This document shows positions 1 through 7,940 of a stretch of 64,000 nt of DNA, piece after piece (the first letter of the stretch is position 1; each line of letters begins with the position of its first letter). The translations under genes were made by a program, and so were the position numbers. Source of the stretch: Pseudaminobacter soli (ex Zhang et al. 2022) (lineage in GTDB: Bacteria > Pseudomonadota > Alphaproteobacteria > Rhizobiales > Rhizobiaceae); the NCBI RefSeq assembly GCF_014595955.1, contig NZ_JABVCF010000012.1:169557-233556 (forward strand), written 5' to 3'. Below the pieces are notes generated by a model. It did not search any database, was not told the origin of the DNA, and was given only the letters and a program-made list of their open reading frames with translations.

Positions 1-1
1 C

Positions 2-1243
2 TTCATGCTCGGCTTCCCGGTGGTCTATGCCATCCTGCTGCCGTCCATCGCCTACGTGCTGATCGAGGGACTTCCCCTCGGCCTCCTTGCCCAGCGCATC
101 ACCTACGCGCTCGATTCCTTCCCGCTGGTCGCGGTGCCGCTGTTCATCTTCGTCGGCAACCTGATGAACCTGTCCGGCATCACCGACCGCATCTTCCGTT
201 TCGCCTACACGCTGGTCGGCCGCGTCCCCGGCGGTCTGGCGCAGGTGAACGTCTTCGGCAGCCTCGTCTTCTCCGGAATGTCTGGCGCCGCGCTCGCCGA
301 CATTGGCGGGCTCGGCCGCATCGAGATCGACGCCATGAAGAAGCGCGGCTTTGATGCGTCCTTCGCGGGCGCCGTCACGGCCGCCTCGGCCACGCTCGGG
401 CCAATCTTCCCGCCATCGATTCCGCTGATCGTCTACGGTTCGGTCACCAGCGTCTCGATCGTTCAACTGCTGATCGCGGGCATCATGCCGGCACTGGTCT
501 GCACGGTGCTGCTGATGGTGACGGTGCTGATCGTGGCGACCCGTCACAAGCATCCCCGCGCCGAGCGCTGGCCGACGCCGTGGGAGGTCGTGCGCGACTT
601 CCTGCCGGCGCTGCCGGCCATCATCGCGCCCGTGTTGATGATCGCCGGCATGACCTACGGCGCCTTCACGCCGACGGAAGCTGCGGCAATGACGGCGATG
701 TATGTGATCGTCATCAGCGCGGTGTTCTACCGCGAACTCACCCTCGAGCACCTGTGGAACTCGGCGGTGCTGACGGCGCGCAGTTCGTCGGCGATCCTCA
801 TCATCGTCGCGGCGGCCGCTCTATTCGGTTGGATCCTGGCGGTGGAGCAGGTGCCGCAGACCTTCGCGGCAGCACTCCTCAGCCTCTCGAGCGACCCGCT
901 GATGCTGCTGATCATCGCCAATCTCATCTTCTTCGTCGCCGGCATGTTCCTCGATTCCACGACGGCGACGCTGCTCCTGGTGCCGATCATCGCGCCGCCG
1001 CTGGTGCTGGCGGGCGTCGACCCCGTCCAACTCGGCATCGTGACGATCTTCAACCTGATGATCGGCCTGCTGACGCCACCGATGGGCCTATCTCTGTTCC
1101 TCGTGTCGGACATCGCCAAGGTGTCGATCCGGCAGCTTCTCAAGTCGCTGCTCCCCTTCTACATCCCGTTGCTGACCACGCTTGCGATCCTCACCTTCGC
1201 GAAGGATTTCACGCTATGGCTGCCTCGAATGATCGCCCAGTAA
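2..1243 (+). CDS. TRAP transporter large permease (DctM family), 5'-truncated by window edge
   Basis: Large membrane subunit of a tripartite ATP-independent periplasmic transporter, which takes up an organic acid or sugar acid delivered by a periplasmic binding protein, driven by an ion gradient. The protein is almost entirely hydrophobic helices with DctM signatures: a PLFIFVGNLM stretch, FSGMSGAALADIGG, a TLGPIFPPSIPLI re-entrant segment, and a second half with GMFLDSTTATLLLVPI and NLMIGLLTPPMGLSLF. The family usually has about 425 residues. The first ATG (position 5) falls inside the expected first helix, so roughly 15 residues probably lie outside the window. The small permease and binding protein are presumably upstream, out of view. 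The RpiB-type isomerase 20 bases downstream suggests one catabolic operon. Substrate unknown. Confidence 0.9.
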   Translation, partial: FMLGFPVVYAILLPSIAYVLIEGLPLGLLAQRITYALDSFPLVAVPLFIFVGNLMNLSGITDRIFRFAYTLVGRVPGGLAQVNVFGSLVFSGMSGAALADIGGLGRIEIDAMKKRGFDASFAGAVTAASATLGPIFPPSIPLIVYGSVTSVSIVQLLIAGIMPALVCTVLLMVTVLIVATRHKHPRAERWPTPWEVVRDFLPALPAIIAPVLMIAGMTYGAFTPTEAAAMTAMYVIVISAVFYRELTLEHLWNSAVLTARSSSAILIIVAAAALFGWILAVEQVPQTFAAALLSLSSDPLMLLIIANLIFFVAGMFLDSTTATLLLVPIIAPPLVLAGVDPVQLGIVTIFNLMIGLLTPPMGLSLFLVSDIAKVSIRQLLKSLLPFYIPLLTTLAILTFAKDFTLWLPRMIAQ

Positions 1244-1263
1244 TTTTCCGGAGACCCTCCAAG

Positions 1264-1710
1264 ATGCGCATCGTCATCGGTTCCGACCACGCCGGCTTCC
1301 CGCTCAAGGCGACCATCATCGACCACATCAGGTCGCTGGGGCACGAGGTGCATGACGCGGGATCCTACGACCCCAATCCGGTCGACTTCCCGGACATTGC
1401 GAAGACGGTCACTTCGTCGATCATCGAGGGCAAGGCCGACCGCGGGCTCATGGTCTGCGGCACCGGCGTCGGCGCGTCGATCGCCGCGAACAAGGTGAAG
1501 GGCATCCGCGCCGCGGTCTGCCACGACGTGCATTCGGCCCACCAGTCCGTCGAGCACGACGACGTCAATGTCATGTGCATCGGCGCGCAGATCGTCGGAG
1601 CCTGGCTCGCCAAGGATCTCGTGACGGCCTACCTGCAGGCGGAATTTTCGACCGACGAGGATTTCCGCCGCCGCGTGCGTAAGCTCGCGGAGATGGACGG
1701 CGAGCGCTGA
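1264..1710 (+). CDS. rpiB: RpiB/LacAB-family sugar-phosphate isomerase
   Basis: 148 residues, the normal length for ribose-5-phosphate isomerase B, which interconverts aldose and ketose phosphates through an enediol. The N-terminal IGSDHAGFPLK phosphate-binding motif is present. Cys65 in the CGTGVGASIAANK loop is the usual catalytic base of the Cys-type RpiB enzymes, and His98 in VEHDDVN lies where the ring-opening histidine is expected. It begins with ATG 20 bases after the TRAP permease and is probably cotranscribed. Related isomerases in alphaproteobacteria act on tetrose phosphates in erythritol-type pathways, so the physiological substrate may not be ribose 5-phosphate. Family assignment is secure; substrate is inferred only. 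Confidence 0.88.
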   Translation: MRIVIGSDHAGFPLKATIIDHIRSLGHEVHDAGSYDPNPVDFPDIAKTVTSSIIEGKADRGLMVCGTGVGASIAANKVKGIRAAVCHDVHSAHQSVEHDDVNVMCIGAQIVGAWLAKDLVTAYLQAEFSTDEDFRRRVRKLAEMDGER

Positions 1711-2005
1711 GGTCAATCCTCTAGGATACACACTCCCGTCGGCAATCCCTCAGAAGGTTGCCGATGGGACGCAATTGCCATTTCAAGTCGCGCTCAGGAT
1801 CGTCGGCTTTTGGCGCGCGACCACGACCTCCAGCATTGTCACCTGCGATGTCTGCTTCCGGGGCGGAGGCAATGTTTGTTTCTTTGGCCGATCGGGCGCA
1901 GAGCGGCCCCGCTCGCCCATCATGCCCGCGCCGTTCCAAGAGGACTGACTCAGGACTTCACGTCGCGGGAAACGCGGACATTCTCGAACTGATCGTTTCG
2001 TCCCT
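1711..2005. other. Intergenic gap between convergent genes, no gene recognised
   Basis: About 295 bases between the rpiB stop and the GntR stop. A 7-bp inverted repeat, TCGGCAA at 1739-1745 and TTGCCGA at 1758-1764, could form a hairpin near the end of the rpiB transcript, but it has no following T-run. The remaining short reading frames resemble no family I know. Confidence 0.4.
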
Positions 2006-2752
2006 CTAACGGGCAGAGCCCGCCCGGGCGCGCGGGCGCGCAGGCTGTGTCTCGGAATGATCGGGGATGACCTGCCGCAGCCCTTCCAGGGTGGTCTCGT
2101 AATGCTCGGTGAGCAATTGGCAGGCGCGCTCGACATCGCGTTCCAGCACGACGTCGAGGATCGCCTGGTGCTCGGCCGCCGCGCCTTCGCGCCGCTGCCG
2201 GCTCGGATTGCTGTTCATGGAGAGATTTCGATAGCGCACCGCCTGGTCCATCAGCGTCGAGCAGAAGCCGAGCAGCCAGTTCGACCCGCAGCGGTCGAGC
2301 AGCAGCATGTGGAACTCCTTGTGCCGGACCTCCCACTCTTCTGAAAGCTCGCGCCCGGCCTCCACGGGCAGCCGGCGATGCGTGCGCGCTAGCCGGTGAT
2401 AGCTGACGACGAGCGCCTCCTCCCAGGCCTCGTCCGCATTGCGCATGGATTCGGTGAGCGCGCGGGTCTCGAGCCAGATGCGTGTCTTCACCAGTTCCTC
2501 GAGATCGGCCATCGAAATGGCCGCGACGAAGAAGCCGCGATGGCTCTTGCGCTCGACGAGGCCCTCGGAGGAGAGCCGGTTCAGCGCCTCCCGCACCGGC
2601 ACGGCGCCGATCCCGTAACGCTCGGAGACCGCCTCGATCTGCAGCTTCTCGTCGGGGAACAACTCGCCCTGCAGGATATCGCGGCGGATCCTGTCGTAGG
2701 CCTGTTCCGACAGGTTCCTGACTTCCGCCGCGCCGTTTGCGGGATCGCTCAT
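2006..2752 (-). CDS. GntR-family transcriptional regulator, FCD (FadR/VanR) subfamily
   Basis: 248 residues. The winged helix-turn-helix occupies about residues 10-80 (LSEQAYDRIRRDILQGEL, then VPVREALNRLSSEGLVE, the classical GntR recognition segment). An all-helical FCD effector domain covers about 85-225 and supplies metal-binding-type residues (ARTHRRLP, RHKEFHMLLL, AEHQAIL). These regulators usually repress catabolic operons until a small organic acid binds. The chosen ATG lies one base downstream of the permease stop, placing it last in the SsuABC-like operon. It most likely acts at the divergent promoter region 5470-5692, where a 9-bp inverted repeat is found. Confidence 0.9.
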   Translation of the reverse strand: MSDPANGAAEVRNLSEQAYDRIRRDILQGELFPDEKLQIEAVSERYGIGAVPVREALNRLSSEGLVERKSHRGFFVAAISMADLEELVKTRIWLETRALTESMRNADEAWEEALVVSYHRLARTHRRLPVEAGRELSEEWEVRHKEFHMLLLDRCGSNWLLGFCSTLMDQAVRYRNLSMNSNPSRQRREGAAAEHQAILDVVLERDVERACQLLTEHYETTLEGLRQVIPDHSETQPARPRARAGSAR

Positions 2753-2753
2753 C

Positions 2754-3602
2754 TTAGCCGATCGCCCCCGGCCTTTCGGACTTGTTCCAGAAGATGAATC
2801 TACGCTGAATCCAGGCGATGGTAAAATAGAGCGCCAGCCCGAGAAGGCTGAGATAGAGGATGAGCGCAAAGACGCGCGGCGTGTTCATCTGGCTAGCCGA
2901 TTGCCTGATTAGCGCGCCGAATCCCTTGCCCCCGCCCAGAAACTCCCCGGTGATCGCGCCGGCCATCACGCCGACCGAGGCGATCTTCAGGCCGGTGAAG
3001 ATATAGGGCAGGCCCGTCGGCATCTTGAGCTGGATCAGCGTCTGCCAGCGCGAGGCCCCCATCGACTTGAACAGCATCCGTTCGTTCTCGCTCGCCGCAT
3101 AGAGGCCCGCAGCCGTCGCCACCACGATCGCGAATGTGGCGATGAAGGCGGCGAGCGCCACTTTGGACGAGATATCGAAGCCGAGCCAGGCGATGAAGAG
3201 GGGCGCGAAGGCAATCTTCGGCATCGTGTCGATCGCAACGAGATAGGGCATGACGGCGCGTTCACCGAACTTCGTCTCGCCGACGAGGACGCCGAGCGAG
3301 AAGCCGATCGCAGCCGCGATCAGGAAGCCGTAGAGGACGGTGATTGTCGTGGTCCACAACGCGGTCAGCATGTAGTCGCCGGTGATCAGGTTGCGGCCGA
3401 CGAAAATGAGGTCGTCCAGCGTCTCCTTCGGGCTCGGCAGGATGATGGGCGAGACCCAGCCCATGCGCGTGACGAGGTCCCAGATCGCGACCACGACGAC
3501 GAACAGGATCGTCATGGCCAGCCAGCGCGGGATGCGGTCGATCAGCGCGTCGCGCTCGACCCAGATGGTGTCCTGGCCTGCGGTGCTCGGTGCGTCGGTC
3601 AT
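2754..3602 (-). CDS. ABC transporter permease, SsuC/TauC type
   Basis: 282-residue inner-membrane permease of the nitrate/sulfonate/taurine importer class (binding-protein-dependent transport inner membrane component). Six hydrophobic segments are visible, starting with WLAMTILFVVVVAIWDLV. The EAA-type coupling loop is in the second half (ENERMLFKSMGASRWQTLI..., then LPYIFTGLKIASVGVMAGAI). It overlaps the upstream ATPase gene by four bases and the GntR gene follows after one base, so the four minus-strand genes form one operon. The substrate is not readable from the permease. Confidence 0.9.
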   Translation of the reverse strand: MTDAPSTAGQDTIWVERDALIDRIPRWLAMTILFVVVVAIWDLVTRMGWVSPIILPSPKETLDDLIFVGRNLITGDYMLTALWTTTITVLYGFLIAAAIGFSLGVLVGETKFGERAVMPYLVAIDTMPKIAFAPLFIAWLGFDISSKVALAAFIATFAIVVATAAGLYAASENERMLFKSMGASRWQTLIQLKMPTGLPYIFTGLKIASVGVMAGAITGEFLGGGKGFGALIRQSASQMNTPRVFALILYLSLLGLALYFTIAWIQRRFIFWNKSERPGAIG

Positions 3603-4414
3603 ACGAAAGCCTCCCGGCCCAAGAGGTCACGGATATATGCCACGATCTCGCCGAAGCGGGGCGTGTTGATCATGTCGAGCGTGCGCGGCCGCGGCAGGTC
3701 GATCTTCACCTCCTCGACCACGCGGCCGGGACGCGGCTTCATGACGAGGATGCGGTCGGACAGGATCACGGCCTCGGCGAGCGAGTGCGTTACGAGGAAG
3801 GCGGTCGCCTCGCGCTCCAGGCAGATGCGCTGCAACTCCATGTTCATGAAATCGCGGGTGAGCTCGTCGAGCGCGGAAAACGGCTCGTCGAGCAGCAGCA
3901 CGGCCGGATCGGCGATCAGCATGCGGCAGATCGCGGCGCGCTGCGCCATGCCGCCCGAAAGCTCGCTGGGATAGACATTGCCGAAGTCCCCGAGGCCGAC
4001 CAGGCGCAAGAGGTCGAGCGCGCGGCCCTTCGCTGCCTTGGCGGCGGCCCGGCCCTCGCGGATCTCGATCGGCAGCACGATGTTTTCCACCGTCGTCTTC
4101 CACGGCAGCAGCGTCGCATGCTGGAACATCATGCCGATGTCGGGCCTGGTGCCCATCACCGGTTTGCCCTCGAGGACCACGCGGCCGCTCGAGGGTGGCA
4201 GGAGCCCCGCCATGATCTTGAGCAGCGTCGACTTCCCGCAGCCCGAGGAGCCGATGACGGACACGAACTCGCCCTTGCGGAGCGTCAGGTTCACGTCCGT
4301 CAGCGCAGTCAGGTTGTTGCGGGCATAGGTCTTCGACAGCCGCTGGATCTCATAGACCGGCCGCGCCGGGGGCGCGGTCGACTGGGCTTCGATTAGGCGG
4401 GGCTCCATCAGCAT
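3599..4414 (-). CDS. ABC transporter ATP-binding protein, SsuB/TauB type
   Basis: 271-residue nucleotide-binding subunit energising the neighbouring permease. Walker A is GSSGCGKST (about residues 56-64), followed by a Q-loop (MMFQHATLLPW), the ABC signature LSGGMAQRAA, Walker B VLLLDEPFSALD and the H-loop TH in LVTHSLAEAV. The first 20 residues, before the ABC fold proper, are slightly long for the family. Its start lies two bases after the binding-protein stop and its end overlaps the permease start, consistent with translational coupling. Confidence 0.92.
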   Translation of the reverse strand: MLMEPRLIEAQSTAPPARPVYEIQRLSKTYARNNLTALTDVNLTLRKGEFVSVIGSSGCGKSTLLKIMAGLLPPSSGRVVLEGKPVMGTRPDIGMMFQHATLLPWKTTVENIVLPIEIREGRAAAKAAKGRALDLLRLVGLGDFGNVYPSELSGGMAQRAAICRMLIADPAVLLLDEPFSALDELTRDFMNMELQRICLEREATAFLVTHSLAEAVILSDRILVMKPRPGRVVEEVKIDLPRPRTLDMINTPRFGEIVAYIRDLLGREAFV

Positions 4415-4416
4415 TG

Positions 4417-5454
4417 TCAGGCGTTCCAGCCGTCCACGAACTCGTTCGTATAGACGGCCGAGAGATCCGGCAGCGGCTTTTCGAGCGCTCCCGCCGCAAC
4501 GGCCGAGTCGTGGATCGCCTGCCAGTGCTCCGGCGGCTGATAACCGTAACCCTTGTCCTTCAAGGCGTCGGTCGGGGTCATGCGGTAGATGACGCCTTCC
4601 AGCAGCGAGGCGGCAAAATTCTTGTCCTCGCCCTCCTGCGGGTTGCCCGCCGCGCAGTGGGCCAGCACCTTGTCCTTGTTGGCAGCGTCATTGGCAAAGC
4701 GCGTGCCGCGAACCAGCGCACGGCCGAATTTCGGCGCGAGATCCGGTGTCGCCGCCATCTGGCTTTCCAGCATCGCGATGCCGTTGCCGAAGAAGCCGAG
4801 ATAGGCATCGGGCGTGATCTCGCGCAGCTTCAGCCCGCGCGCGGCCAGGATCGCCGCGTCGGAGACCGCGCCCGCATAGCAGGCCACCTCGTCGCGCAAG
4901 AACGCCACCGCGGCGGTGCCGCCGTCGCCGACCGGCAGGAAGGTGTAGTCCGTGCCTTCCTTCATGCCGAGATCGGTGAAGATGGCGCGGCTGAACGACA
5001 CCTCGGCGCCGTCGGCGGTGCCGACGCCGATCACCTTGCCCTTGAGGTCTTCAGGCTTCTTGAACTCGCTGTCGTCCTTCACCAGCAGGCCGAAGACCGA
5101 CTTCGGATAGAGGTTGTAGATGAACTTGACGTCGACGCCGCGGGAGCGCGCGCCGAGCACCGGGCCGGGTCCGGGTGCGCCGATCTGCGCCTGGCCGGCG
5201 GACATGGCCTGCAACACGGCCGACGAGCCGTCGATGGCCTCGAGTGTGGGCTTCAGCCCTTCCTCTTCGAAATAGCCTTCGCCCAGGGCCACCCAGTAGG
5301 GCATCCAGGTCAGGGCCGACGGGTTCGGCACGGCAAAGGTGATTGCGGTCTGCGCACGTACGATCGTCGGCATGCCGATAGCGGCGGCGGCCACGCTGCC
5401 GGCGGCGAGCTTGCCGAAGCTGCGGCGCGATAGTTGGGTCTTCAGTAGCGTCAT
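4417..5454 (-). CDS. ABC transporter substrate-binding protein (SsuA/NMT1-like), Tat-exported
   Basis: 345-residue periplasmic binding protein of the NMT1/THI5-like (nitrate/sulfonate/taurine) class. The N-terminus carries a twin-arginine motif (SRRSFGK) followed by a hydrophobic segment and an IVRAQ cleavage region, so it is probably exported folded. A GTG 15 bases upstream would overlap the Shine-Dalgarno GGAGGAGAGG; the ATG immediately after that site is the better start. First gene of the minus-strand importer operon. Together with the TSUP exporter on the opposite side of the divergent region, a sulfonate or sulfur-containing aromatic ligand is plausible, but ligand identity is inference. 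Confidence 0.9.
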   Translation of the reverse strand: MTLLKTQLSRRSFGKLAAGSVAAAAIGMPTIVRAQTAITFAVPNPSALTWMPYWVALGEGYFEEEGLKPTLEAIDGSSAVLQAMSAGQAQIGAPGPGPVLGARSRGVDVKFIYNLYPKSVFGLLVKDDSEFKKPEDLKGKVIGVGTADGAEVSFSRAIFTDLGMKEGTDYTFLPVGDGGTAAVAFLRDEVACYAGAVSDAAILAARGLKLREITPDAYLGFFGNGIAMLESQMAATPDLAPKFGRALVRGTRFANDAANKDKVLAHCAAGNPQEGEDKNFAASLLEGVIYRMTPTDALKDKGYGYQPPEHWQAIHDSAVAAGALEKPLPDLSAVYTNEFVDGWNA

Positions 5455-5469
5455 TTCCTCTCCTCCCAC

Positions 5470-5692
5470 TCAGTCCTGTGGAGCCGGCAAAGCGAGATTG
5501 CCTCCGGCACCACGAGGTCAGACTATACAATCTATGCTCGTTTGCAAAAAGAATATATGAAACGCGCCAAAAACGTGTTTCATATCTTGATCCGTCCGCC
5601 GATCCGGGAAATTGTGCGCCGGCCTGACTCGCCGGGACCAGCGATCGCGCGAGCGGAAAATTGAATAAGAACCCGTTACAGGGAGGACATTG
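5470..5692. promoter_or_regulatory. Divergent promoter region with a 9-bp inverted repeat
   Basis: AT-rich segment between two divergent transcription units. ATATGAAAC at 5555-5563 and its exact complement GTTTCATAT at 5577-5585 form an inverted repeat with a 13-base spacer. An AT-rich TATACAAT box lies at 5524-5531. The repeat sits where a regulator could control both directions, and the GntR/FCD gene at the end of the minus-strand operon is the natural candidate. The repeat is seen directly; its role as operator is inference. Confidence 0.55.
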
Positions 5693-6391
5693 ATGGTTTC
5701 CTACGCCGTTTCACCGCCGCCGCAGGCACATCTCGACATCACTGGTTCGGACGATAAGTTTCCGGTCCGGCGCATCTACTGCATCGGCAAGAACTACGTC
5801 GCTCATATCCGTGAGATGAATGCCGACGAGCGCGACCCGCCGGTGATCTTCCAGAAGCCCGCGGACGCAATCGTGAAGAACGGCGGCGAGATCCCCTATC
5901 CGGTGTTCACGAACAACTTCCATTACGAGTGCGAACTGGTCGTGGCGCTCAAGTCGGGCGGCTACAACATCTCCGAAGCCGACGCCGCGAAGCACATCTT
6001 CGGCTATGCCGTCGGCCTCGACATGACTCGGCGGGACCACCAGGCTCTTGGGCTCGCCAAGGGCCTGCCGTGGGAGATCACGAAATCCTTCGACCATTCC
6101 GCGCCCGTCGGGCCGATCACGCGCGTGGAGGACAGCGGCCTGCTCGAGACCGGCCATGTCCGGCTGAAGGTCAATGGCGAGGTGCGCCAGGACGCCGACA
6201 TCTCCCTGCTGATCTGGAAAATCGATGAGATCATCTCGAAGCTCTCCGAGCAGTACCGGCTGATGCCCGGCGACATCATTATGACCGGCACGCCCGCGGG
6301 CGTCGGCGCGGTGGTAAGCGGGGACGTGCTCGAGTGCTCGGTCGACGGCCTTGCGCCGATGCAGGTGCGCATCGGAGGCGCCGCGGCGTGA
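5693..6391 (+). CDS. Fumarylacetoacetate hydrolase family protein (fumarylpyruvate-hydrolase-like)
   Basis: 232 residues, the size of the short bacterial FAH-fold enzymes that hydrolyse C-C bonds in acylpyruvates such as fumarylpyruvate or maleylpyruvate. Metal ligands fit the family: Glu79 and Glu81 in YECELVVAL and Asp110 in GYAVGLDMTRRD. The substrate-loop motif GKNYVAHIREM is near residues 32-42 and TGTPAGVGAV near the C-terminus. The ATG is preceded by GGGAGG at ideal distance; a TTG one codon upstream is less likely. Its stop overlaps the next gene's GTG (GTGA), so it leads a four-gene catabolic operon. Exact substrate unknown. Confidence 0.88.
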   Translation: MVSYAVSPPPQAHLDITGSDDKFPVRRIYCIGKNYVAHIREMNADERDPPVIFQKPADAIVKNGGEIPYPVFTNNFHYECELVVALKSGGYNISEADAAKHIFGYAVGLDMTRRDHQALGLAKGLPWEITKSFDHSAPVGPITRVEDSGLLETGHVRLKVNGEVRQDADISLLIWKIDEIISKLSEQYRLMPGDIIMTGTPAGVGAVVSGDVLECSVDGLAPMQVRIGGAAA

Positions 6392-7005
6392 GCCTTGCCG
6401 CCCGCCTAGCCGCGCTGGGGACCGCGACGATCGGGGAGGCCGCACCGTCGGCCCGCATCGTCGCGCTGCCCTTCCGCCCGCTTGCGCCAGCAATGGCGGC
6501 GGCGGGCCCGGCGCTCACCGTGCGCTGCCGGCCGGGCGACAATCTCGCGCTGCACAGGGCGATCGCCGCGGCTGAGCCCGGTGACGTTCTCGTCGTCGAT
6601 TACGGGGGCAGCACCGAGAGCGGCCCCTTCGGCGAGATCATGGCGCTCGCCTGCCAGCTTCGCGGCATCGCGGGACTGGTGACCGACGGCTCCGTGCGCG
6701 ACAGCGCGCGACTGATCGAGATGGGCTTTCCCGTCTTCGCGCGCGGCCTCAACATCCGCGGCACGACGAAGCTGGACCAGGGCGAGATCGGCGGGCCGAT
6801 CACGCTCGGCGGCGTGCGCATCGACCGCGGCGACTTGATTGTGGCTGATGCCGATGCGGTCATCGTCGTGCCGGCGGCCGACGCCGAGGAAGCCCTTGCC
6901 GCAGGCGAGGCCCGCTCCGCCAAGGAGGCGCGCATGATGGAGTGCCTGCGCGCCGGCGAGACGACCTTGCAGATCCTGGGACTGACAGAGGGAGAGGAGC
7001 CATGA
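6388..7005 (+). CDS. RraA-like / HMG-aldolase-family protein
   Basis: 205 residues with the RraA fold shared by regulators of RNase E and by class II pyruvate aldolases such as 4-hydroxy-4-methyl-2-oxoglutarate aldolase. The active-site segment GLVTDGSVRDS contains Arg104 and Asp105, the residues used by the aldolases to hold pyruvate and metal. The GTG start overlaps the upstream TGA by four bases; an upstream ATG would run deep into the FAH gene. Neighbouring FAH hydrolase and beta-hydroxyacid dehydrogenase support an aldolase or lyase role in catabolism rather than RNase E inhibition. Confidence 0.82.
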   Translation: MSLAARLAALGTATIGEAAPSARIVALPFRPLAPAMAAAGPALTVRCRPGDNLALHRAIAAAEPGDVLVVDYGGSTESGPFGEIMALACQLRGIAGLVTDGSVRDSARLIEMGFPVFARGLNIRGTTKLDQGEIGGPITLGGVRIDRGDLIVADADAVIVVPAADAEEALAAGEARSAKEARMMECLRAGETTLQILGLTEGEEP

Positions 7006-7871
7006 GCATGATTGGCATTGCCGGCACCGGCCGGATGGGCTCGGCCTTCGCACGCCGCCTCCTCGAGACCGGCCATGCAGTCACCGTGTGGAACCGCACG
7101 CAAGAGCACACCGGGCAGGCAGCCGAAGCGGGCGCGCGCGTCGCGCCGGACCTCGCGGCCCTTGCGGCCTGCGACGTGATCCTGATTTCTCTCACCGACG
7201 CTGCCGCGGTTCACGCCGTCGTGGACGGGCTGGTCGCCGCGGGCATCACTGGTCGGCTCGTCGTAGACATGTCCACCCTTCTGCCGGAGGAAAGCCGCGC
7301 CATCGGAGCAAAAGTCACGGCGGCCGGCGCCGATTTCGTCGACTGCCCCGTAGGCGGCACGGTCGCGCCGGCGCTGAAGGGTCAGCTTCTCGGCATGGCG
7401 GGCGGCACCGAGGCCGCCTTCGAACGGGCCAAACCGATCCTCGAAAAACTCTGCCGCCGCGTCGAGCATCTCGGCCCCGTGGGGACTGGCGCGCAGATGA
7501 AGCTCGCCATCAACCTGCCACTTGCCATCTACTGGCAGACGCTCGCCGAGGCGATGGCGCTGCTCAAGGGCGCGGGCATTCCGGCCGAGACCGCCATCAG
7601 CCTGATCGCCGACAGCTCGGCCGGGCCGACCGTGCTGAAAAACCGCGCGCAGGTCGTGGTGGATACGCTGGACGGCAAGGACCAGCCGGGCACCTTCGAC
7701 ATTGCGGGGCTGGCCAAGGACCTTGATCTGGCGCTGCGCTTCGCGGCCGCGGGCGTGGAGACGCTGCCTCTGTCGGAAGCCGCAAAAGCGAGCTACGAAC
7801 GCGCGCTGGCTCAAAGTCTCGGCCGTTTTGATGGCGCAAGCCTTACGCGCATGCTGCTCTCCAAGGCATGA
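7002..7871 (+). CDS. Beta-hydroxyacid dehydrogenase (3-hydroxyisobutyrate dehydrogenase family)
   Basis: 289-residue NAD(P)-dependent dehydrogenase. The Rossmann motif GIAGTGRMGSAFA starts at residue 5, the substrate-binding motif is VDCPVGGTVAPALKG (about 113-127), and catalytic Lys167 lies in GTGAQMKLAINL with Asn171 following. The helical C-terminal domain is complete. The ATG overlaps the RraA-like gene stop by four bases. It probably oxidises or reduces a hydroxyacid released by the aldolase-like neighbour. Several paralogous activities (tartronate semialdehyde, 3-hydroxyisobutyrate) share this fold, so the substrate stays open. Confidence 0.9.
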   Translation: MSMIGIAGTGRMGSAFARRLLETGHAVTVWNRTQEHTGQAAEAGARVAPDLAALAACDVILISLTDAAAVHAVVDGLVAAGITGRLVVDMSTLLPEESRAIGAKVTAAGADFVDCPVGGTVAPALKGQLLGMAGGTEAAFERAKPILEKLCRRVEHLGPVGTGAQMKLAINLPLAIYWQTLAEAMALLKGAGIPAETAISLIADSSAGPTVLKNRAQVVVDTLDGKDQPGTFDIAGLAKDLDLALRFAAAGVETLPLSEAAKASYERALAQSLGRFDGASLTRMLLSKA

Positions 7872-7940
7872 AGCCGAAACATGGAAAGCGGTTTGCGGAC
7901 GATATCGTGATCCAACCCGACTGCATCGTGAATTAGCGCC

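Noticed and set aside
580..1710. 376-codon frame running into rpiB from inside the TRAP gene
   Set aside because: The part before 1264 overlaps the TRAP permease in another frame and has only Arg/Pro-rich composition; rpiB has its own ATG.
1758..2009. 83-codon plus-strand frame between rpiB and GntR
   Set aside because: Low-complexity Arg/Ser/Pro content and no family similarity.
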